Part shown: positions 56,530 to 64,000 of the stretch, in pieces
How the letters are laid out: each line of letters opens with the position of its first letter
Position numbering within the stretch: position 1 is the first letter of the stretch
DNA from: Mangrovimicrobium sediminis
GTDB lineage: Bacteria > Pseudomonadota > Gammaproteobacteria > Pseudomonadales > Halieaceae
Assembly: GCF_004745945.1 (NCBI RefSeq)
Contig: NZ_SRLE01000003.1
Location: 1-64,000 of the forward strand
Direction: 5' to 3'
Length of the DNA stretch: 64,000 nt
Made by a program: the position numbers and the translations under genes
Notes under the pieces: model-generated
The model's input: only the letters and a program-made list of their open reading frames with translations
Told to the model about the DNA's origin: nothing
Databases searched by the model: none

Positions 56530-58849
56530 CCGCAGCCTGCGCGCGCAGATCACGCTGCTCGCCAGCGGCCTGATCCTGGCGACGGTGATCGCCCTGCTGG
56601 CCGCCTACTGGGTGCGCACCGGCGATTACACCCGGCAGCAGATCGAGCACCGTATGGACAGCGCACAGAGCGTGCTGGAGCAGTACCTGCTTTCCCGCGA
56701 GAAACTCCTGGTGACCGCCGCCCGTGTGCTCACCGCGGATTTCGGCTTCAAGCAGGCGGTGGCGACGCTGGACACGGAGACCATCAACAGCGTGCTGCTC
56801 AACCACGGCGAGCGTATCGATGCCGACCTCATGGTGCTTACCGGGTTGGACGGTGCGATTCTCTCGGCCAGCGCCGGCGGCCACGCGCTCGCCGCCCCCG
56901 AACTGGCCGCGGCCATCGGCGCCCTGCCGCTGCGTCCGCAACACTCCCAATTGCTGCGCACCGAGGCCGGTTTCTATCAGGTGTTCGCTCTACCGGTGCT
57001 GGCGCCGCGGCCAATCGCCTATACCGTCATCGGCTTTCGCGCCGACCGGTCCGCGCTGCAGGAACTGAAGCGCCTCACCGGCATGGACATCACCCTGCTC
57101 GCGCCCGGCGGTGATCCGCTGGCCACTACTTTCGAACCCGGGGTGGACATGCGCCGGGCGCTGGCCGAGGCCGGCTCGGGCGAGGCGGCGGGCCTGCTCG
57201 GCGGCGCCAGCTATGTGTATCGCGATTTCACCCTGGAGACCCTGGGCAATGTGCGCGTCCTGCTCTCGGCGAGCCTGGCGGAGGCCCGCGCCGGGTTCAA
57301 CCGGCTGCTGGCGTCCATCGCGCTGATCGGCGGCGGCATCCTGGCGCTGTCGCTGCTTTTTTCGCAGGTCATCCTGCGCGGCATCACCCGGCCACTGCAC
57401 CACCTGGTCGGGCTGACCCGGCAGGTGGCACAGGGCGATTTCAACCTGCAGGCCTCCACCGCACCCGCGGCGGCGGAGTTTCGCGAGCTCAACCAGGCCT
57501 TTCTCAGGATGGGCGGCGAAATCGAGCGGCGCGAGAACGAGATCATCTACCAGGCCGAGCACGACCTGCTCACCGGGGCGCTCGGCCGCAACACCCTGCT
57601 GGCGCGCCTGGACGATGCGCTGCACGCCGGCCAGACTCTACTGCTGCTGGGCGTGAATATCCTGCGCTTTCGCCAGCTCAACGACGCGGTCGGCCCGGAC
57701 AACGCGGACCGCGTGCTGCAATCCCTGGCCGGTCGGCTCACGCATTGCGCCGAGACACTCGCCGGCAGTGATGCCCGCTGCCTGGTGGGGCGCGTGGGCG
57801 CAGACCATTTCCTGGTCGCGGTGCCCGTGCCCGCTGCGGGCAGTGCCGGGCAGTGGTTGCACGAGGTCTACGCGGCGATCAACGAACCCTACGTGATTGG
57901 CGACCTGCGCCTGACCCTGAGCCTGTGCCTGGGCTATGTGGAGGAGGCCGAAGCCGGCGTGCCCGCTCGCGACCTGCTGCGCCAGGTGTTCATCGCCGCG
58001 GGCGCCGCCCGCAACCGGCCGCAGCGCCTGCGCGCCTACCAGCGCGGTGAGGACGAGGCCTACCTGCGCCGGCTGTTCCTGGTCGAACGGCTCAAGCGCG
58101 CGCTGGTGCGCGACGACGGCGCGCTGTTCCTCACCTACCAGCCCAAACTGGACCTCGCCCGCGGGCGCATCGATCGCGTCGAGGCGCTGGTGCGCTGGGT
58201 CGACGACGAGCACGGGTTCATTTCACCGGACGAGTTCGTGCCCCTGGCCGAGCAGTCGGGCCTGATCATCAAGCTGACTCGCTGGGTGGTGCGCTCGGTG
58301 CTGCGCCAGTTGGCCCTGTGGAACGCCAGCGGCCTGCACCTGGGGGTGGCGATCAACGTCTCCGCCCAGGACATCTGCCACGAACAGTTTATCGATTCCC
58401 TGCTGCATGAACTGCGCGAGAGCGGTGTGCGCCACGAGCAGGTCACCCTGGAGATCACCGAGCGCGACCTGATGGACAACGAGGCGCTGGCGGTGGAACA
58501 GCTCACTGCGCTCAAGGCCGCGGGCTTTCGCATCGCGGTGGACGACTACGGCGTGGGTTACTCCTCGCTGTCCAAGCTCAAGCAGCTGCCGGTGGACGAA
58601 CTCAAGATCGACAAGAGTTTTATTCTGCAACTGCCCGAGTCCGAGCAGGACCAGAACATCGTCAGCTCGACCATCGAGCTGGGCCACAAGCTGGGCCTGA
58701 AGGTAGTGGCCGAGGGGGTGGAAACCAGCGCCGGGCTGGACCTGCTGCGCGCCATGCGCTGCGACTCGGTGCAGGGCTATCACCTGGCGCGGCCGATGAG
58801 CGCCGAGGATCTTACCCAGTGGTATGCGAGCTATGCGCAGACTGCTTAG
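56519..58849 (+). CDS. Membrane c-di-GMP phosphodiesterase (degenerate GGDEF plus EAL)
   Basis: The 776-residue product has transmembrane helices at about 10-30 and 260-285 that enclose a periplasmic sensor of about 230 residues. A HAMP domain (about 285-340) follows. The GGDEF-like domain has GADHF (Gly427 to Phe431) in place of GGDEF, so it is not expected to make c-di-GMP. The EAL domain is complete: E555-A-L, EITERDL, VDDYGVGYSSL and DELKIDKSF. It should therefore hydrolyse c-di-GMP in response to a periplasmic signal. I place the start at 56519, overlapping the cupredoxin-like gene; the longer frame is an overlap artefact. It overlaps the next gene's start as well. Confidence 0.92.
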   Translation: MLTDRSLRAQITLLASGLILATVIALLAAYWVRTGDYTRQQIEHRMDSAQSVLEQYLLSREKLLVTAARVLTADFGFKQAVATLDTETINSVLLNHGERIDADLMVLTGLDGAILSASAGGHALAAPELAAAIGALPLRPQHSQLLRTEAGFYQVFALPVLAPRPIAYTVIGFRADRSALQELKRLTGMDITLLAPGGDPLATTFEPGVDMRRALAEAGSGEAAGLLGGASYVYRDFTLETLGNVRVLLSASLAEARAGFNRLLASIALIGGGILALSLLFSQVILRGITRPLHHLVGLTRQVAQGDFNLQASTAPAAAEFRELNQAFLRMGGEIERRENEIIYQAEHDLLTGALGRNTLLARLDDALHAGQTLLLLGVNILRFRQLNDAVGPDNADRVLQSLAGRLTHCAETLAGSDARCLVGRVGADHFLVAVPVPAAGSAGQWLHEVYAAINEPYVIGDLRLTLSLCLGYVEEAEAGVPARDLLRQVFIAAGAARNRPQRLRAYQRGEDEAYLRRLFLVERLKRALVRDDGALFLTYQPKLDLARGRIDRVEALVRWVDDEHGFISPDEFVPLAEQSGLIIKLTRWVVRSVLRQLALWNASGLHLGVAINVSAQDICHEQFIDSLLHELRESGVRHEQVTLEITERDLMDNEALAVEQLTALKAAGFRIAVDDYGVGYSSLSKLKQLPVDELKIDKSFILQLPESEQDQNIVSSTIELGHKLGLKVVAEGVETSAGLDLLRAMRCDSVQGYHLARPMSAEDLTQWYASYAQTA

Positions 58850-59663
58850 CTCTGGCGCCATCGCACTGTTGCTGAGCGCTACCCCGTGCCTGGCCGGCGG
58901 CAAGCTGCTGGCGACGCCGGGAGTCTCCCAGTTCGAGGGCGCCGCGGGCGGCGGGCTGGTGCCCTGGGCACAGCTCGCCGGCTACGCCACGGAAAACGAG
59001 GTGGCGTTCTCCGGCTATTGCACCCGTGTCGATGTGGACGACTTCACCCTGGATACCTGCGGTGCCCAGTTCAACCTGTTCGACCGCCTGGAGCTGTCCT
59101 ACGCCGAGCAGCGGCTGGACGTGCAGCCCCTGACGCTGGAACTGGAACAGAAAATCGCCGGCTTCAAGCTGCGCCTGGCCGGCGACCTTGTCTATTCGCC
59201 CTATCCCCAGGTGTCCCTGGGGGTAATGCACAAGCAGTTGGACGATGCCGCGGTGCCTTACGCCCTGGGTGCGCAGGATGACACCGGTACCGATATCTAC
59301 CTGGCGGTGAGCAAGCTGCACCTCGGCGTGCTCGCCGGCTACAACCTGTTGTGGAACATTACCGCGCGTCGCACGGAAGCCAACGAGGCGGGGCTGTTGG
59401 GCTACGGCGCAGCGGATGCCTCACCGCAGCTGTTGCTCGAGGGTTCGGTGGCGGTCCTGCTCGACAAGCGTTTCGCCCTCGGCGTCGAGTACCGCGAGAA
59501 GCCGGATAACCTGGGGCTGGGCGAGGACGACTGGCGCGACCTGTTTGTCGCCTGGTTTCCCAACAAGCACCTGAGTGTGACCGCCGCCTGGGTGGACCTC
59601 GGCCGCATCGCAGCCATCGAAGGCCAGGACGGCTGGTATCTGTCGATCATGGGGTATTACTGA
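58833..59663 (+). CDS. DUF3034-type envelope protein
   Basis: The 276-residue product has a signal peptide (about 1-20, CLAGG) and a beta-strand-rich body with alternating hydrophobicity that ends in GWYLSIMGYY, consistent with an outer-membrane barrel. GGKLLATPGVSQFEGAAGGGLVPW and WVDLGRIA match my memory of DUF3034. The start could also be the ATG at 58824. It overlaps the phosphodiesterase end, and the next ATG overlaps its stop by one base. Confidence 0.75.
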   Translation: MRRLLSSGAIALLLSATPCLAGGKLLATPGVSQFEGAAGGGLVPWAQLAGYATENEVAFSGYCTRVDVDDFTLDTCGAQFNLFDRLELSYAEQRLDVQPLTLELEQKIAGFKLRLAGDLVYSPYPQVSLGVMHKQLDDAAVPYALGAQDDTGTDIYLAVSKLHLGVLAGYNLLWNITARRTEANEAGLLGYGAADASPQLLLEGSVAVLLDKRFALGVEYREKPDNLGLGEDDWRDLFVAWFPNKHLSVTAAWVDLGRIAAIEGQDGWYLSIMGYY

Positions 59664-60100
59664 TGCGCCTGCGACTGTTGGCCGGGCTCTTCTCGCTGCT
59701 GGTTGTGCTGGGGCTGCCGGCCTGTGCCGGTACGGCAGCCGGTAAGGACACCCTGTACCGCGACCTCGGCGGCGAGCAGGGCATAGACCGCCTGGTGGAA
59801 ACGTTTATCCGGAAAGTCGGCCGCGACGAGCGCATCCTGCCGTATTTCGCGCGGGCCTCGGTCAGCCACTTCCGCGAGGGTTTCACCACCCACCTGTGCC
59901 AGGTCAGCGGCGGCCCCTGCACCTACGACGGTGACAGCATGCCGGACATCCACACCGGTATGCAGATCGACGAGGCGGACTTCAACCGCGTTGTCGAGCT
60001 ACTGGTGGAGGCCATGGAAGACAACGGTATTGCCTACCCCGTGCAGAACCGCCTGCTGGCGCGCCTGGCGCCGCTGCGCGGGGAGATCATCCACATCTAG
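59663..60100 (+). CDS. Exported group-1 truncated hemoglobin
   Basis: The 145-residue product has an N-terminal signal ending LPACAG (possible lipobox at Cys21) and then a 2-over-2 globin: LYRDLGGEQGIDRLVETFI, a GGPCTYDG segment, and the proximal histidine in MPDIHTGMQI. An export signal is unusual for truncated hemoglobins, which are normally cytoplasmic. By eye, the positions of the usual distal Tyr (B10) and Gln (E11) hold Ile and Phe, so ligand chemistry should differ. It is translationally coupled to the DUF3034-type gene. A periplasmic gas or heme sensor for the phosphodiesterase is one hypothesis. Confidence 0.85.
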   Translation: MRLRLLAGLFSLLVVLGLPACAGTAAGKDTLYRDLGGEQGIDRLVETFIRKVGRDERILPYFARASVSHFREGFTTHLCQVSGGPCTYDGDSMPDIHTGMQIDEADFNRVVELLVEAMEDNGIAYPVQNRLLARLAPLRGEIIHI

Positions 60101-60105
60101 CGGGC

Positions 60106-62364
60106 TCAGCCGGGCGCCATGGCGACCGGGCAGGCAGGAAGCGACAGCAGGTTGTTCTCGGTCGTCTCGTCGGCCTCACCGCGATAGTACAGCTTGCCCT
60201 CGCGTACCACCGGCTCGTAGCCGAGCAGGATGACTACCTGTTCCATGATCAGTCCGTGCAGGTGTTCGGGACTGAGCGCGAGGCGCAGCACGCCGGGTTC
60301 GAGCAGGCGCTCGTTGAAGTCGTCGTCCAGGTCCAGTGCGCGGTACTTCTCGAACTCGCTGCTGCTTTCCATCAGCGTGTAGAGCTGGTCGTAGATCGCG
60401 TCGCCGACGTCCTCTTCGAAGGGCCGGCCGAGACCGCTTTCCAGGTCGGCGACCAGTTCGTTGGCCCAGTCGCGCAGGTACTCGTGCTCGAGGCGCCGGC
60501 GCAGGTCGCGCTCCTCCTCTTCGCTGAACAGGCCGATACGGGCGATGTATTCGTCCTGCGCATCCATGGTGATGCACTGGGGGCGATAGCGCTTGCCGGT
60601 GTAGAACTTGCCCTGCGGTATGCGCTGCGCCGGCGAGCCGCTGGAGTCACCCGCCGGCAACTGATAGATCTCGCTCTCCGCGTCGTCCTCGAGGTGGGTG
60701 TAGAACTCGCTGTCGCTGGCGTAATGCAGTGCCGCGGGTATCTCCTCGCTGGCGCGCTCGGCGCGAAACAGCAGTTGCGACAGAATCTCGCCGCCGAGCT
60801 GCGCCTCGCGCAGGTAGACGTTGGGGTAACCCTCGAAGCGTTTGCTGAGATGAATGCGCGCGGCGAAGCCGAAGCGATTGAGTTCGATGGTCTGGTCCAG
60901 CGCCTCCAGCAGCAAGGTGTGCAGGGTCAGGTAGAACGGCTCCCAGCGCTTGCGCGCCACCACGATGTCCACCAGCGGCAGTTCGAGTAGCTCCGATAGC
61001 GGAATGATCTGCTCGTCGGCGTCCGAGAACAGGTCGACGACGGCGCCGATAACGGTCAGCGGGAAGCCGGTGATGCTGAGCAGCCCGCGCCACAGGTCGG
61101 CGCGGGCATTGGTGGCCACGGTGAGGTCGCTCACCGGCAGGCCGTCGCGCTCGGCGGTCAGCGGGAACACGTCGAGGAACAGGTTACCCGAGCCGATGCC
61201 GAACAGATCGGCGAGGTAGGCGTCCAGTTGCAGCTCAATGCGCAGGCAGTCGAACTCCGGGCCATCCTCGTCGCCGGGGAAAGTCCGCGCTATGCTGCTG
61301 ACGATCAGCGCTTTGAGATACCCGGTGACCAGGGGTTCGGGGTCGTCCTCTTCCGGTGCGGCAGTACCCAGGAACTCGCTGATCACCTCGGGCGGGATCG
61401 CCATGGGGAAGCGCATGCCGAGGAAGATGCCCTGCAGGTCGTTCTCGTCCAGTTCCTCCGCCTCGACAGCCGGCGCCAGCATCATCTTGTGCAGCGCATC
61501 GGCGAGCACGTTTTCCAGGAATCCGGGGCCGGTGGCGAAGGCGATGTCCTGCTCGTCGCCGAGGAAATCGACAAACTGCGAGAGGTCGCCGCGCGGCGCG
61601 ACAAAACCCACCTCGTGGTCCAGCAGCACCAGGTTGGCGGCCAGGGCCAGCTTGTCACTACCTTCGAGGGTGTTCAGGTGCAGCACGTCCAGGCGCATCC
61701 CGTTCAGCGGGTCCAGTTGCGCCAGTAGCGCGTCGCGGATCGCAGCGGAGACTTCGTCGTCGGACTCGGCGAGAGTCTGCCCGGCTGCGGCGATAGCCGC
61801 GTTGAGCTCTTCCAGTACCGGTACCAGCGGGAAGAGCATGCCGGCGGTGGGGTCCAGCGGGTCGAAGGCAGCGGTCTGGTCGAGGATGGATTCGACGTGG
61901 AACAACTCGTCCAGGGCGGGTCCCGAGTCCGGGTCCTGCGCGTCGAAATCGCGCAGGTCGCGGGCCAGCGCCTGGATGTCGAGTTCGCGGTGAATGCGTG
62001 CGTAGATGTTGAGGTCCAGGGTCAGCTGGGAGCCGGCATTCGCGATCGCCCGGAACTGGATGTAGACGAAGTCCGCGAGGTCGGGTTCGTCCGGGTAGGT
62101 GGTGAAGCCGGCGTCGAAGGCGTTCTCATTGGTTTCGGCGTAGCTGAATCCCGGTGCGGCGGTGTAGGTGCGCGGCACCTGCTCGTCGGTCTGGGCGTTG
62201 ATCTGCATCTGCAGGAACTGGTCTTCGTCGAGCGGGTTCGGCACTTCGAAGAAAGAGGGCAGGACCCCTGCGTCGAGCAGTAGTTGAGCGACGCGTGCCA
62301 GCAGGCGATGCGAGACGATGCACTCCAGGTCGAAACCGGTGCGTGCCGCGTTTGTTATATTCAT
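60106..62364 (-). CDS. Large acidic protein of unknown family (752 aa)
   Basis: This protein has no signal peptide and no transmembrane segment I can see. It is rich in Asp, Glu, Leu and Phe. Internal segments such as LDLNIYARIHRELDIQAL, LHLNTLEGSDKLALAANLVLLDHEV and LRIELQLDAYLADLFGIGSGNLFLDVFPL suggest repeated alpha/beta modules. I do not recognise a family. The start at 62364 is the first ATG with a plausible N-terminus; the frame stays open to 62409. It lies between the convergent globin gene and the M20 peptidase gene, 84 nt after the latter on the same strand. Confidence 0.7.
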   Translation of the reverse strand: MNITNAARTGFDLECIVSHRLLARVAQLLLDAGVLPSFFEVPNPLDEDQFLQMQINAQTDEQVPRTYTAAPGFSYAETNENAFDAGFTTYPDEPDLADFVYIQFRAIANAGSQLTLDLNIYARIHRELDIQALARDLRDFDAQDPDSGPALDELFHVESILDQTAAFDPLDPTAGMLFPLVPVLEELNAAIAAAGQTLAESDDEVSAAIRDALLAQLDPLNGMRLDVLHLNTLEGSDKLALAANLVLLDHEVGFVAPRGDLSQFVDFLGDEQDIAFATGPGFLENVLADALHKMMLAPAVEAEELDENDLQGIFLGMRFPMAIPPEVISEFLGTAAPEEDDPEPLVTGYLKALIVSSIARTFPGDEDGPEFDCLRIELQLDAYLADLFGIGSGNLFLDVFPLTAERDGLPVSDLTVATNARADLWRGLLSITGFPLTVIGAVVDLFSDADEQIIPLSELLELPLVDIVVARKRWEPFYLTLHTLLLEALDQTIELNRFGFAARIHLSKRFEGYPNVYLREAQLGGEILSQLLFRAERASEEIPAALHYASDSEFYTHLEDDAESEIYQLPAGDSSGSPAQRIPQGKFYTGKRYRPQCITMDAQDEYIARIGLFSEEEERDLRRRLEHEYLRDWANELVADLESGLGRPFEEDVGDAIYDQLYTLMESSSEFEKYRALDLDDDFNERLLEPGVLRLALSPEHLHGLIMEQVVILLGYEPVVREGKLYYRGEADETTENNLLSLPACPVAMAPG

Positions 62365-62448
62365 GCGTGATCGAACTCTTGGAATTGTCCCCGCCCGAAG
62401 TATAGACAATCCGCCGGGCGGGTCCCGCTGGCGTGTGGTCGCAGCGTT

Positions 62449-63849
62449 TCAGTCCTGCGGACGGCCGATGGCCTTGAGCAGCACGTACCAGTGGCGCAGC
62501 TCCTTGTCGAAGGCGTCCACCGGGATACGCTCGTTGAGCCCGTGGTTGTAGTTGTCGCCCGACCACATGTAGAGCCCGTCCACGCCGTAGCTGGGGATGC
62601 CGGCGGCGCGAAAATGCATGCCGTCGGATCCGCCGGTGGACATGTAGGGCACGATCTCCAGGCCCGGGTAGTTGGCGTCCACCGCCAGGCGCAGGGCGGC
62701 GAGCAGGTCCTCGCGCAGGGGCGAGGCGTCGGTCTCGGTGGCCTCGTCGCGCTGCACGACGGCGATTTCCGGGTTGTCGATGACCCGCGCCAGGGTCGCC
62801 GCGGTGGCCTCCACGCCCTCGCCGGGGAACAGGCGGCAGTTGACCACCGCCATCGCGGTTTGCGGCAGCGCATTCTCCGCGTGGCCGGCGTCGAGCATGG
62901 TCGCGACGCAGGTGGTGCTGACCAGGCCGGTGTAGGCCGGGTTGGTGCGCAGGGTGGCCACCGCGTCCGCGTCGCCGGGATTGTCGGCGAAGGCCGCCAT
63001 CGCGGCGCCCAGCTCACCGGGTGTGCGCCTGGCCTGGGCGGCAAAATACTGCCGGGTCAGGTCGTTCTGGCGTACCGGAAAGTCGTAGTCCTGCAGCTTG
63101 ACCAGCGCGCCGGCCAGGTCGTAGATAGCGTTCTTCTGGGTCGGCCGCGAGCTGTGGCCACCGGGGCTGGTGACGCGCAGTTCATAGGTGATGTAGGTCT
63201 TCTCCGCCGCCTGGATGTCGTAGCTGACTGGCGCGCCGCCCGGCGCCGCCAGCGAGCCGCCGCCCATGTCCGCGTTCAGCGAGTACTCGCTGTCGGTCAA
63301 CTCGCGATACTGGCCGACCAGCGCTTTGGTGCTCGCCATGTCGGTTTCCTCGTCGCCGCTGAAGGCCAGGATCAGGTCGCGGGCCGGCACGAAGCCCTCG
63401 GCCTTGAGTCGCAGGAAGATGGCGGAGGTGGCGACCAGGCCGAGCTTGTTGTCGGCGGTGCCGCGGCCGTAGTAGTAGCCGTTCTCTTTGGTCAGGGTAA
63501 ACGGGTCGCGCTCCCAGTCCTCGGGCAGGGCGTCGACTACGTCCATGTGCGCGCTGATGCTGACCGGCTTTTTGCCGGCGCTGCCGTCGCCGCGGTAGCG
63601 CACCACCAGGGCCGCGGTTTCACCCACCGGCAGCACGTGGATGTCCTGCTCCGGGAAGCCCGCGGCGCGGAACTGTCCGGCCAGGTATTTGGCCAGTTCC
63701 GGCACCTTGCCGTGGCCCTGGGCGGTGCGCAGGGAAATGGCGTGGCGGTAGATGGCCAGGGCCTGGTCGTGATGGTCGTCGCTTGCCATGGCGTTCGGCG
63801 TGGCGGTGGCGCACAGCAGCAGCGCCAGCAGGGGGAGGGTCTTGTACAT
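62449..63849 (-). CDS. Exported M20-family metallopeptidase
   Basis: This is a predicted zinc-dependent exo/dipeptidase or deacetylase of 466 residues. A signal peptide (about 1-22) is followed by the M20 catalytic domain: SAHMDVVDA (zinc His), GRGTADNKLG (bridging Asp), SGDEETD (catalytic Glu), NADMGGG (zinc Asp) and the C-terminal HGLNERIP (zinc His). A dimerisation lid lies in about 215-330. Location is periplasmic or outer-membrane associated. The start is the ATG at 63849. The substrate is not predictable. Confidence 0.93.
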   Translation of the reverse strand: MYKTLPLLALLLCATATPNAMASDDHHDQALAIYRHAISLRTAQGHGKVPELAKYLAGQFRAAGFPEQDIHVLPVGETAALVVRYRGDGSAGKKPVSISAHMDVVDALPEDWERDPFTLTKENGYYYGRGTADNKLGLVATSAIFLRLKAEGFVPARDLILAFSGDEETDMASTKALVGQYRELTDSEYSLNADMGGGSLAAPGGAPVSYDIQAAEKTYITYELRVTSPGGHSSRPTQKNAIYDLAGALVKLQDYDFPVRQNDLTRQYFAAQARRTPGELGAAMAAFADNPGDADAVATLRTNPAYTGLVSTTCVATMLDAGHAENALPQTAMAVVNCRLFPGEGVEATAATLARVIDNPEIAVVQRDEATETDASPLREDLLAALRLAVDANYPGLEIVPYMSTGGSDGMHFRAAGIPSYGVDGLYMWSGDNYNHGLNERIPVDAFDKELRHWYVLLKAIGRPQD

Positions 63850-64000
63850 GGGATTCCGTCAGTCGCGTGGGCGCGCCGGCGGGCGGCGCAATGCCGCAAC
63901 ATAGCCCGTCCGCGGCGGGTGCACAAGCGCGCCGGGAGGGTGTGCGGTTATCCGCCTGCGGTGAAGGCCGCGGGGCCGCACCCGGCGCGCGGCGTCCTTG

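Overview
The window is high-GC chromosomal DNA from a gammaproteobacterium. The evidence is the ribosomal protein and EF-G/EF-Tu types, the queE-queC / tol-pal / ruvCAB / aspS order, PEP-CTERM-type surface proteins and a large chemotaxis and c-di-GMP cluster. A marine Halieaceae/Cellvibrionales-like lineage fits best, but that placement is inference. Protein genes are closely packed and several transcription units use overlapping stop/start codons.

Layout. 1-3.6 kb: end of an rRNA operon (16S-23S spacer, 23S, 5S, terminator). 3.9-8.1 kb: an accessory secreted-protein block with two PEP-CTERM-type proteins, the second cohesin-like, then a secreted V8-like protease ending in a dockerin-like module. 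8.1-12.5 kb: the str operon rpsL-rpsG-fusA-tuf, in which tuf carries an internal out-of-frame deletion of about 280 bp. 12.5-20.6 kb: REP-like repeats, glutathione peroxidase, acyl desaturase, MATE transporter, DUF5329 protein, EEP-family protein, LuxR-type regulator, lytic transglycosylase and proS. 20.9-33.4 kb: HU with a histone-H1-like tail, fmdB-like gene, aspS, yebC, ruvCAB (behind a LexA-like box), ybgC-tolQRAB-pal-cpoB, queE and queC. 33.5 kb: tRNA-Lys(TTT). 33.7-36.4 kb: a small tail-anchored protein, a SARP-like regulator fused to an alpha/beta hydrolase, and a DUF3617 protein.

36.6-52.1 kb is a signalling island: a REC-PAS-GGDEF-EAL protein, a hybrid histidine kinase with Hpt, a bacteriohemerythrin, and cheA(REC)-cheW-mcp-cheB-cheR. 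Each of its three transcription units has an upstream match to the sigma-28 (FliA) promoter with the exact 11-nt spacer, so they probably form one flagellar-class regulon linking c-di-GMP, oxygen binding and taxis.

52.1-55.6 kb holds two secreted proteins on the minus strand, one of unknown type and one LDL-receptor-class-B (YWTD) propeller. 55.9-60.1 kb is a translationally coupled four-gene module: a periplasmic cupredoxin-like protein, a membrane c-di-GMP phosphodiesterase with a degenerate GGDEF domain, a DUF3034-type envelope protein and an exported group-1 truncated hemoglobin. The window ends with a 752-residue orphan protein and a secreted M20 peptidase.

The strongest candidates for undescribed biology are the four-gene copper/heme/c-di-GMP module, the cohesin-PEP-CTERM plus dockerin-protease pair, and the sigma-28-like linkage of the signalling island.
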